From: Bacillota bacterium
Lineage (GTDB): Bacteria > Bacillota > SHA-98 > UBA4971
Reading direction: 5' to 3'
DNA length: 64,000 bases
Assembly (NCBI GenBank): GCA_012842395.1
Contig: DUSX01000029.1
Coordinates: 64,109 to 128,108 of the forward strand
Each line of letters starts with the position of its first letter. Positions within the stretch are counted from its first letter, which is position 1. This document shows, piece after piece, positions 49,557-56,982 of this stretch. The notes beneath the pieces are model-generated. The model was given only the letters and a program-made list of their open reading frames with translations, did no database searches and was not told where the DNA came from. The translations under genes were made by a program, and so were the position numbers.

Positions 49557-51197
49557 GTGGACCGCGTGGGCTCCATGAGCATTGACGAGAAGATCGGTCA
49601 GATAGCTATGGTCGGTATCGACGGGCCTGAGCTGACCCCATCCGACGAGGAGTTCATCTCCAAGTATAGAGTGGGGAACGCGGTGTTCTTGGGAAGGAAC
49701 ATAGTCAGCCCAAGCCAGGCCCAGTCGCTCACACACAGATTCCAGGAGATCGCATCCCGCCGCAGACACCCAGTGGGGTTTCTCCTCTCCATAGATCAGG
49801 AAGGCGGGGTGGTAGCCCGGCTCACCCGCGGCGAGACGGTATTCCCGGGGAACATGGCGCTCGGCGCCACGAGGTCGGAGGAGTATGCGCGCAGGGCCGC
49901 CGAGGTTACAGCGGACGAGATGACAGCTCTAGGGTTCAACATGAACCTCGCGCCCGTCCTCGACATCAACAACAACCCCAGGAACCCCGGAATCGGGGTG
50001 CGCTCGTTCGGAGAGGACGTGTCCCTGGTCACGAGGCTCGGCGTGGCCATGATACGAGCGTACCAGCGTTCGGGGGTGGTCGCGACGGCGAAGCATTTTC
50101 CCGGCAAAGGGGACGTCACGGTGGACTCCCACCTCGACCTTCCGACGGTCGCACACAGCAAGGAACGGTTGGCCAGCGTGGAGCTTGCTCCATTCGAGGC
50201 GGCCATACGGGCGGGCGTGGAGGCGATCATGACCGCGCACGTGTTCTTCCCGGCTGTGGAGCCTGAGCCGGCCATTCCGGCGACTCTCTCGCGCAGCGTG
50301 CTCACTGGGTTGCTCAGGGACGAGCTGGGGTTCGAAGGGGTGGTCCTCACGGACGACCTCTTCATGGGCGCCATCCGGAAGAGGTTCACTACGGGAGAGG
50401 CCGCCGTCCGCGCCCTGGACGCCGGCGCAGACATGGTCCTCCTCTGCCACAATCAGGCAGAACAAGGTGCCGCCCTCGACGCCGTGCGCGACGCCGTGAG
50501 GAAGGGGACGCTTTCCGAGGAGCGGCTGGATGAGGCCGTCGGGCGTGTGCTTGCGTTGAAGGCGCGCTACGGATTGCTCGACCCGGAGAGATATCTCTCA
50601 CTGCGCGGCCTGGAGCGCGTGGGAAGCGAGGAGAATCGCCAGGTGGCCCTTGAGATCGCCAGGCAATCGGTGACGCTCCTCGCAAACCGCCAGGGGCTCG
50701 TGCCGCTCGCGCCGCGGGAGTGTCGGAACCTCTTGGTGATGTCCCCCGACATCCGCGCGCTGACGCAAGTGGAGGAGGAGCAGCTATCGGAGTCGCCTCT
50801 CGCGGTCGCGATCAGGCGCTTTGTCCCGGGCGCGCGCAGCTTCGTGTTCTCCCAGTCGCCAACCGCCGTCGAGATAGCGGATGCGGTAAAGCTCGTGCTC
50901 TCGAGCGACGTAGACGTGGTCGTGGTTGGATCCTACAATGCGCACCTCTACGAACAGCAGGGCGCGCTCGTGAACGCGCTGCTCGATACAGGGGTGCCTC
51001 TCGTCGTCGTGGCCATGAGGAACCCCTATGACATCCAGATGTTTCCGTCGGTAAGCACGTACATAGCCGCGTACGGCTTTAGGGAGTGCACCATGCGAGC
51101 TGTGGCAGAGCTCATCTTCGGCCTGGCGAAGCCGAAGGGGCGACTGCCCGTGTCCATTCCAGGGATATGCGAGTACGGAAGCGGCCTGACCTTGTAG
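49557..51197 (+). CDS. nagZ: Beta-N-acetylglucosaminidase NagZ (GH3), cytosolic form
   Basis: A 546-residue GH3 enzyme that removes non-reducing GlcNAc from muropeptide sugars. The family signature is KHFPGKGDVTVDSH, carrying the Asp/His dyad characteristic of NagZ. The nucleophile is the aspartate in VVLTDDLFMGA. The second half (about 350-546) is the C-terminal domain typical of the Bacillota type. Unlike B. subtilis NagZ, there is no signal peptide: the N terminus MDRVGSMSIDEKIGQIAMVG is already the barrel. It should therefore act inside the cell on imported substrates, in line with the ABC importer upstream. Confidence 0.92.
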   Translation: MDRVGSMSIDEKIGQIAMVGIDGPELTPSDEEFISKYRVGNAVFLGRNIVSPSQAQSLTHRFQEIASRRRHPVGFLLSIDQEGGVVARLTRGETVFPGNMALGATRSEEYARRAAEVTADEMTALGFNMNLAPVLDINNNPRNPGIGVRSFGEDVSLVTRLGVAMIRAYQRSGVVATAKHFPGKGDVTVDSHLDLPTVAHSKERLASVELAPFEAAIRAGVEAIMTAHVFFPAVEPEPAIPATLSRSVLTGLLRDELGFEGVVLTDDLFMGAIRKRFTTGEAAVRALDAGADMVLLCHNQAEQGAALDAVRDAVRKGTLSEERLDEAVGRVLALKARYGLLDPERYLSLRGLERVGSEENRQVALEIARQSVTLLANRQGLVPLAPRECRNLLVMSPDIRALTQVEEEQLSESPLAVAIRRFVPGARSFVFSQSPTAVEIADAVKLVLSSDVDVVVVGSYNAHLYEQQGALVNALLDTGVPLVVVAMRNPYDIQMFPSVSTYIAAYGFRECTMRAVAELIFGLAKPKGRLPVSIPGICEYGSGLTL

Positions 51198-51272
51198 AAG
51201 GTCGCTATCAGTCGCTACCAGTTAGTTGCGCGAGGCGAGCTGAAGAATCTGAAAACAAAGGGCGAAAGGTGC

Positions 51273-52163
51273 ATGGCTGAAGCGAGAGACGAAAACGTGA
51301 TGCAGGTTGCGAAGACACCTGACTACTGCCTTGCGGTCGTCCGAGGGGGATACGGGTCCCTCGCCCCCGCCGAGCAGAAAGTGGCGTTCTTTATAATGGA
51401 ACACCCGGAGTCCGCCGCGGGAATGACCTCCACCCAGCTGGCGGTGGCTGCGGGAGTGAGCGAGTCGACCGTGGTGAAGTGTTGCCAGCGGTTGGGATTC
51501 ACGGGTTTTTTCCAGCTCAAACTGGCTTTGGTTCGGGAGCTTGCCACGAGCAGAGAGGGCGCCTTCGGTAAGGTGGAGCCTGAGGACGACGTTCCCACCA
51601 TCTGTGACAAGATATTCACCACTACCCTCCAGGCGATTGAGGACACAGCCAAGGTACTGGACCCGAATGCTGTGGCCCGCGCCGCGGAAGCCATCCAGGG
51701 CGCGAAACGGGTATTCTTCTTTGGTGTTGGCTCGTCGGGGGTGGTAGCCCAGGACGCGCAGCTCAAGTTCATGCGCATAGGCATGACGGCTTTCAGCTAC
51801 CTCGATACCCACGCCCAGCTTACGCAAGCCGCCCTGCTCGGCCCGGAGGACGTGGCGGTCGTGATAACCTACTCCGGTCGGACGCGCGAGGCAACCGATG
51901 TCATAAACCTCGCGCGCAAAGGCGGCGCGCGCACCATCTGCATCACGAACTTCCCGACATCACCAGCGGCCACGGCCTCGGACATCGTGCTCTGCACCAC
52001 GGCTCACGAGGCCACCAGGCTCAGGGGGGGCGCCATGACATCCCGGTTGACCCAACTCGTCGTAATCGACTGCCTTTTTACCGCGGTGGCCATGAGGCGG
52101 TCCGACGAGGCGATGGAGCTGCTCATGAAGACCGTGGACGCGTTGGCATCGCGGAAGATCTAA
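51273..52163 (+). CDS. RpiR/MurR-family regulator with SIS domain
   Basis: A 296-residue regulator. The N-terminal helix-turn-helix (AEQKVAFFIMEHPESAAGMTS, VSESTVVKCCQRLGFTGF) is followed by a sugar-phosphate-binding SIS domain (FFFGVGSSGVVAQDAQLKF, AVVITYSGRTREATDVINLA). MurR relatives bind MurNAc-6-phosphate, and the surrounding genes make that the likely effector here. The ATG follows GCGAAAGG. The stop codon TAA (52161-52163) lies inside the terminal inverted repeat of repeat copy D, so the element defines the end of the protein. Confidence 0.9.
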   Translation: MAEARDENVMQVAKTPDYCLAVVRGGYGSLAPAEQKVAFFIMEHPESAAGMTSTQLAVAAGVSESTVVKCCQRLGFTGFFQLKLALVRELATSREGAFGKVEPEDDVPTICDKIFTTTLQAIEDTAKVLDPNAVARAAEAIQGAKRVFFFGVGSSGVVAQDAQLKFMRIGMTAFSYLDTHAQLTQAALLGPEDVAVVITYSGRTREATDVINLARKGGARTICITNFPTSPAATASDIVLCTTAHEATRLRGGAMTSRLTQLVVIDCLFTAVAMRRSDEAMELLMKTVDALASRKI

Positions 52164-52374
52164 GTATGTCGCCAGAAGTTCGCGCTACTTTTCGGCGGAG
52201 GGGTCCTACCCAGGGTTGCCGGTGTTGCCCTCCGGGGACGGCGCGCTTGCGGCGCGCCTCGTTCGAATTCGGCGCTTAAGACAGCCGAATTCTCCACGCC
52301 CCGTCGTGCAAGCACCGGCAACCCTAGCGCCGTCAAGAAAGGAGACGAGAACTATTTATTGGCGCCATACTTAG
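52160..52374 (+). mobile_element. Dispersed palindromic repeat, copy D (most complete; core reversed)
   Basis: A 215-bp element with terminal inverted repeats CTAAGTATGTCGCC (52160-52173) and GGCGCCATACTTAG (52361-52374), one mismatch in 14. Inside, AGGGTTGCCGGTG (52212-52224) and CACCGGCAACCCT (52313-52325) are perfect inverted repeats around an 88-bp core (52225-52312). Both flanks match copy A in the same direction, but the core is reversed relative to copy A. It has no coding capacity. The terminal repeats and small size are like a miniature inverted-repeat transposable element. Confidence 0.8.
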
Positions 52375-52418
52375 GCGGCTCGGGCGCTTATCCTTATAGG
52401 GCGTTTCAGGAAGGGGAC

Positions 52419-53720
52419 ATGGAAATGGCGAGTGGACGTCCGACCGCCCGGGACGGGGGCCGACGCGGTACAGGGGCCGCGAGCACGCCAGCCTTGTGGC
52501 GTAGTGGCAACGGCAGGGACAGACCCGCGAGCGCCGCAAGGGGCGATCCCAGGGTTAAGCTCGGGGTGACGAGGCTGCTCGAGGAGCCCGAGAGGTATTT
52601 TGGCAAGGCGCGGGCGCGGGTCGGGCTCGTAGCGAATTACAACGCCGTGGACGAACGGGCAGTGCCGATCATAAAGCTTTTCAGCGAGTGCTCGGGGATA
52701 AAGCTCGCCCGGATCTACGCGGCGGAGCACGGTCTATGGGGTTGTGAACAGGCCGGAGTAAAGGTGTGGCACGGGACGGACGAGCTCACCGGCGTGGAGG
52801 TCGTCAGCCTGTACGGGGAGGCCGTGAAGCCCACCCCGGAGATGCTTGATGGCATCGATGTGCTGGTCTGTGACGGCAACGACATCGGCTCGCGCTATTG
52901 GACGGGCCTTGCGACGGTGGCCCTGTGCATCGAGGCCGCAGCCGAGGCCGGGAAGCCTGTGATAGTTACGGACAGGCCCAACCCGCTCGGCGGGACGGTC
53001 ATCGAAGGGAGCCTCCTCGATCCCCGGTACCGGTCGTTCGTGGGCTATGAGCGTATTCCCATGCGCCACGGCATGACCGCTGGCGAGCTTGCCGCCATGT
53101 TCGCCGCGCGATCGCGGATCGACGTGGACCTCACGGTGGTTCCCATGGATGGCTGGGAAAGACACATGCTCTTCCCTGATACGGGTCATTTCTGGACGGG
53201 CACCCCCAACATGCCGGGCTTTGAAACAGCCCTGGTGTACCCGGGCACCTGCCTCTTCGAGGGCACGACCCTTTCCGAAGGAAGGGGAACGACCAAGCCT
53301 TTCAGGCTCATCGGCGCGCCTTGGCTCGACCCCTTCGGCCTTGCCGAGGTATTGAACGATATGAGTCTAAAGGGCGTGCGCTTCAGGCCGGCACGCTTCA
53401 GGCCCATGTTCTCGAAGCACAGCGGGGTGGAGTGCGGCGGAGTTGAGGTGCATGTGACAGACCCTGGGGAGGTTCGTGCGGTGCTTCTCGGGGTCTCGAT
53501 GCTCCATGCCGCAAGGAAACAGAACGAGCTGGAGTTTCAGTGGCGAGGCGCCGATGGAGGCAGCGCCAGCCACCGTCTTTTCATCGACCTTCTCGCCGGA
53601 GGCGCGGAACTCAGAGCCTGGCTCGAGGAGGGCGCGTCCCCGGACGAGATTATTGCGAGATGGGAGCCAGGGCTACGTGAGTTCGCGGAGATTCGGGAGC
53701 AGTACCTCATGTACCGGTGA
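52419..53720 (+). CDS. namZ: Exo-beta-N-acetylmuramidase NamZ-like protein (DUF1343, GH171), cytosolic form
   Basis: A 433-residue DUF1343 protein. The family's characterised member, B. subtilis NamZ, releases MurNAc from the non-reducing end of peptidoglycan chains. Signature segments are VGLVANYNAVDE, RIYAAEHGLWG, VVSLYGE, DRPNPLGG, MRHGMTAGELA, WTGTPNMPGFETALVYPGTCLFEGTTLSEGRGTTKPF. The ATG at 52419 follows AGGAAGGGGA. An upstream start at 52359 would begin inside repeat copy D. The first 45 residues are polar and not a signal peptide, so the enzyme is probably cytosolic, unlike B. subtilis NamZ. It completes a murQ-nagZ-murR-namZ set. Confidence 0.9.
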   Translation: MEMASGRPTARDGGRRGTGAASTPALWRSGNGRDRPASAARGDPRVKLGVTRLLEEPERYFGKARARVGLVANYNAVDERAVPIIKLFSECSGIKLARIYAAEHGLWGCEQAGVKVWHGTDELTGVEVVSLYGEAVKPTPEMLDGIDVLVCDGNDIGSRYWTGLATVALCIEAAAEAGKPVIVTDRPNPLGGTVIEGSLLDPRYRSFVGYERIPMRHGMTAGELAAMFAARSRIDVDLTVVPMDGWERHMLFPDTGHFWTGTPNMPGFETALVYPGTCLFEGTTLSEGRGTTKPFRLIGAPWLDPFGLAEVLNDMSLKGVRFRPARFRPMFSKHSGVECGGVEVHVTDPGEVRAVLLGVSMLHAARKQNELEFQWRGADGGSASHRLFIDLLAGGAELRAWLEEGASPDEIIARWEPGLREFAEIREQYLMYR

Positions 53721-53736
53721 AGATGTACCGGTGAAG
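53709..53736 (+). repeat. Tandem 14-bp duplication at the namZ stop
   Basis: ATGTACCGGTGAAG occurs twice in a row (53709-53722 and 53723-53736). The first copy contains the last codons and the TGA of namZ. The second lies in the 3' non-coding region, so the protein is unaffected. Confidence 0.85.
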
Positions 53737-53944
53737 GCCTGCACCGGCAGGGGCCTGCGCCGTGTCAGGGGGTGCGCCAGGATTCGCGCCTCCGAAGGGT
53801 GCTGCGTATCAATGAAGGCTCTTGCGCGCGCACCGGCAGGCGCTTTCTCCTACCGGTCTGCCCGTTGGCACGTCGACCTGTTCGGCTGCATGGCCGCGGA
53901 GGGCGCGCCCGTTCGCGGGCGCGTATCGGCGCATGTCGCGCCTG

Positions 53945-54811
53945 TCAAGCTCCTGGCCGCGGAAGCGCCTTGCAGATCCCGACGCACTCGCGGCAGCGGA
54001 TGCAGTTGAGACCGTTGATTTCCTTCGGAACGTCAAGGTCCATCGGGCACACCTCAGTGCACCTTCCGCATCGCACGCACAGGTCCTCCCTGAAAGCGAT
54101 GGAGCTCGGCGCTATCCTGTTAAATGGAGCGTATATGGCGCCTAGCGGGCACACGAAACGACAGAAGGGCCGTTTGACAAAGACCATCATCAGCAGAAGC
54201 GCTGCGGTGATCCCGACCTTGAGCCAGAAGAACGGGCCGATGAGCGAGCGGATCGTTCGGTCCCCAAGGGCGAGCGGCACGCCGGCCTCGAGCGTGCCCA
54301 CGAAACACAGTTTGGAGAACCAAGGCTCTCCAGTAAGGAAGGGCACTGCAAACACGAGCCCTGCGAGCACCAAGTATCTCACGAACGTGAGACGGTTCGA
54401 GACTCGAACCTTTCGTACCGGGGCCTTATACAAGAGCTCCTGAAGCCCTCCTACCGGGCACGCCCAGCCACAGACCGCTCTTCCGACGACTGTCCCGATC
54501 GCTCCCAAGATGCCGAGGGTGAAAAACGGAACCCGGCGCGTCGCCGCGAAGTGTTGGAGCGTGCCTATGGGGCAGGCGAAGCTTGCGGCGGGACACGCGT
54601 AGCAGTTGAGCGTGGGGCAGGGGACGTACTTGAGGAACTTGACGAAATACGAATTGGCCAGGACGAAGCTCAAGGCCTGCCAGAGGCCTCGCCTGCGTGT
54701 CGTCGGCCCGTACGCGCGGGCGAGCCGTGGGAGCGCTGCCATCGCGCTCCGAGGTGCGCTTTCCGCCTGCGCGAGCTTGGCGGCGGCCGGCCGCGTCGAC
54801 TGTATCGACAT
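53945..54811 (-). CDS. Membrane-bound 4Fe-4S protein, NapH/RnfB-neighbour type
   Basis: A 288-residue protein with about five membrane spans and several cysteine motifs. There is CPTLNCYACPAASFACPIGTL near the N terminus, GRAVCGWACPVGGLQELL, FCRFVCPLGAIYAPFN, then a C-terminal dicluster ferredoxin (CVRCGRCTEVCPMDL and CIRCRECVGICKALP). This layout is that of NapH/CcoG-like quinol-linked electron transfer proteins. The ATG at 54811 is my choice. The frame remains open to 55051, but that part looks non-coding. A small CxxC membrane protein is encoded 300 bp upstream on the same strand, an arrangement seen in other anaerobes. Confidence 0.82.
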   Translation of the reverse strand: MSIQSTRPAAAKLAQAESAPRSAMAALPRLARAYGPTTRRRGLWQALSFVLANSYFVKFLKYVPCPTLNCYACPAASFACPIGTLQHFAATRRVPFFTLGILGAIGTVVGRAVCGWACPVGGLQELLYKAPVRKVRVSNRLTFVRYLVLAGLVFAVPFLTGEPWFSKLCFVGTLEAGVPLALGDRTIRSLIGPFFWLKVGITAALLLMMVFVKRPFCRFVCPLGAIYAPFNRIAPSSIAFREDLCVRCGRCTEVCPMDLDVPKEINGLNCIRCRECVGICKALPRPGA

Positions 54812-55115
54812 GCTGGCAGGTCCTGATGCTGCTTTGGGTTCATGAGGCTGGTTCAACCACGAATGGTCCAGCGAAGAACGCTTCCGCAACGTTGCATATC
54901 CCCCCTCGTCGGCGCGGCCAGGCCAGGCCGGGGCGCCGGATGCAAGACAATTGAAACGGGGCCTATGCGTGAGCGCCGTCTTGTCGCCCCTGTCCGACTC
55001 GCCCCTGTCGGCCCTGGCCTGCTTGCTCTGGCCCGGCCTCCCGTATCCCATCTGCCCATCTGCCGTGGCCCGTCGCGGGCCTGTCCTGAGGGTTTCCCCA
55101 CGCGAGCAAGGGCGG
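54812..55115. other. Spacer between the small CxxC gene and the Fe-S membrane protein gene
   Basis: About 300 bp, very GC-rich, without a supported gene. The minus-strand frame is open but its residues show no pattern. I found no promoter. Confidence 0.3.
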
Positions 55116-55262
55116 TCACTGTATCCCTATACAGGAGAGGCACACGACCACCGCGTTGGCGAAGACGCGTGCGGGATCGCCTCTCAGAAGTCCCACAGCT
55201 ATGAGGGTGACGGACAGGGCAATTGACGCGAGGAAAATCCCTCGTTTCATGGAGTTGGACAT
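55116..55262 (-). CDS. Small CD1871A-type membrane protein with C-terminal CxxC motif
   Basis: A 48-residue protein from the ATG at 55262, seven bases after AGAAGGGAG. One membrane span (GIFLASIALSVTLIAVGLL) is followed by RGDPARVFANAVVVCLSCIGIQ, the CxxC ending of the CD1871A-type family found beside 4Fe-4S membrane proteins in clostridia. It probably works with the Fe-S membrane protein encoded downstream, for instance in its thiol chemistry or assembly. That role is inference from repeated co-occurrence. A longer frame upstream is not supported. Confidence 0.7.
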   Translation of the reverse strand: MSNSMKRGIFLASIALSVTLIAVGLLRGDPARVFANAVVVCLSCIGIQ

Positions 55263-55649
55263 GCTCCCTTCTGCTGTGCGCGCCATGCGTGTTTGGGCGC
55301 AGAGATGCCGCTCGGCCGATCGCCGGAGCGCGGGCGCCTTCGGGGGGCGCGCTCGCGCACGGGTTGCCGTGCTCCTTCTAGCGAGCGGTACCGACAGCAT
55401 ACCGGTCATTATGCCGGTACTGCGATTGTACCTGTGATTATACCATTGTGCCAGGAGAGATCGTCGGTCATCAAGAGGGTCCCGGGGCGCTGCTCACCTC
55501 GTGCACTTTCGCTGAGCCTTCGTTTTCGCAAGGCCCGTACAGGCGGCATATTATGCTACAGGCAGGTGAAAGCGCACAGGGCGCCGAAAGGAGGTACAAG
55601 GCTGCGCGCCGGCGCTACCAAACGGTGTCTTTACGTAGGAGGTGAGACC
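55263..55649. other. Divergent intergenic region before the M50 protease gene
   Basis: About 390 bp without a supported gene. It includes related short palindromes around 55391-55425 (TACCGGTCATTATGCCGGTA) and a possible -10 hexamer TATTAT at about 55551-55556 with TTCGCA 17-18 bp upstream, which could drive the protease gene. Confidence 0.35.
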
Positions 55650-56768
55650 TTGCGTCAGTCGTTCACTCTGATAGAGGTCGCCGGCATCCCCATCCGCCTT
55701 CACTGGTCGTTTCTTCTGTTCCTGGTATTCATGTTGATCTCTGGTGTGGTCGGGGCGGGACTTGCTTCGAGCTTGGGCGGCCTGGGGTTCATCATCGCTC
55801 TCTTCGCCTCAGTCACCCTTCACGAGCTTGGGCACAGCCTCGTGGCACGCAGGTTCGGCATCAAGGTAAAGGAGATCACGCTGCTTCCCATCGGCGGCGT
55901 CTCGCAGCTCGAGGAGATCCCCGATGATCCCAGGCAGGAGCTGCTCGTCGCGATCGCTGGACCCGCCGTAAGCCTAGGGCTCGCTGCGGTATTCATCGCG
56001 GCACTGCGCGCCACCGGGATCGCAATGGGACTCGGAACGATCGAGTATCTCTGGGGCGGGCGCTTCGTGGCGAGCCTTGCCTCGGCCAACGTCATCCTGG
56101 GCCTGTTCAATCTCATCCCCGCGTTCCCGATGGACGGCGGGCGTGTCCTGAGAGCCATCCTCGCGATGCGGATGAACTACCTCGAAGCCACCCGCATTGC
56201 CTCCTCAGTGGGGCAGGGGTTCGCGTTCCTGTTCGCCCTGCTCGGGCTCTTTACAAACCCGTGGCTCATATTCATCGCCCTTTTCATCTACATGGGAGCG
56301 GGCACTGAGGAGCGCACAGCGGAGATCCGACGAGTCCTGGGCGGCGTGCCGGTCAACCGGGTCATGACGACGAGGTTCGAGATAGTGTCGCCCACCGAGC
56401 CTCTGGCCGCAGTCCTTGAACGGGCATACCGGGGCTGCCAGGACGACTTCCCGGTCGTCGAGGGTGGGGTCGTGAAAGGGATCCTGACTAAAGCCTCCGT
56501 GCTTGCGGCCCTTCATGAGAAGGGCCCCGAGATCAGCGCGGCCGAGGCGATGCAGGTAGAGTTCGTTACGCTCAGCCCCACGGACATGCTGGCCCAAGTG
56601 TATGAGAAGATGCGCGGCTGCAACTGCTCGTCGCTGCCGGTGGTTCAAGATGGGAAACTCGTGGGCATGGTTGGACTTGAGAACATAGGACGCTTCTTCG
56701 CCTATGAGAGCGCAAAGCAGAAGCTTACGAGGGAGGAAGGGGACGCTCCCGGCGGGAGGGTGCTGTAG
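55650..56768 (+). CDS. Site-2-type membrane metalloprotease (M50) with CBS pair
   Basis: A 372-residue intramembrane protease. The zinc motif HELGH lies in SVTLHELGHSLVARRFG, and the third ligand is in NLIPAFPMDGGRVLRA. About six membrane spans are followed by two CBS domains (about residues 245-360, VNRVMTTRFEIVSPTEPL and MQVEFVTLSPTDML), which in this subclass bind adenosine nucleotides and may tune activity. The TTG at 55650 is chosen because GGAGGTGAGACC is directly in front. The frame upstream is open to 55293 but not protein-like. The natural substrate is unknown. Relatives cut anti-sigma factors or pro-sigma K. Confidence 0.88.
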   Translation: MRQSFTLIEVAGIPIRLHWSFLLFLVFMLISGVVGAGLASSLGGLGFIIALFASVTLHELGHSLVARRFGIKVKEITLLPIGGVSQLEEIPDDPRQELLVAIAGPAVSLGLAAVFIAALRATGIAMGLGTIEYLWGGRFVASLASANVILGLFNLIPAFPMDGGRVLRAILAMRMNYLEATRIASSVGQGFAFLFALLGLFTNPWLIFIALFIYMGAGTEERTAEIRRVLGGVPVNRVMTTRFEIVSPTEPLAAVLERAYRGCQDDFPVVEGGVVKGILTKASVLAALHEKGPEISAAEAMQVEFVTLSPTDMLAQVYEKMRGCNCSSLPVVQDGKLVGMVGLENIGRFFAYESAKQKLTREEGDAPGGRVL

Positions 56769-56982
56769 GGGGCAGCAGTGAAGCCAAGGCGATGCGAGAC
56801 GGCGAACGCGGCCCGCGTCGCCTTTCCTTTTTCCTGTCCCTGCGGGCCGTTGGCAGCCCGAGCCCCGCGCCGCGTGGCACGCGAGGAACGGCACGCAACG
56901 CGCTGTCGGGCGTGCGACGCGGGGCTTCGCTTCTTGCCCCCGCTTGGGCGTTGTTGGGAAGTTGGACAACCTCGCGCGCCTC

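Noticed and set aside
48278-49582. A 434-codon open frame on the minus strand opposite murQ
   Set aside because: It is the mirror of a well-identified gene in GC-rich DNA. Its product is rich in Arg, His and Pro without fold-like pattern and matches no family I know.
52160-52374. Complete insertion sequence
   Set aside because: The element is only 215 bp and has no transposase frame, so at most a non-autonomous element can be claimed.
54812-55051. 80-residue N-terminal extension of the Fe-S membrane protein
   Set aside because: The extension is Arg/Pro/Ala-rich without pattern and the family normally begins near the chosen ATG.
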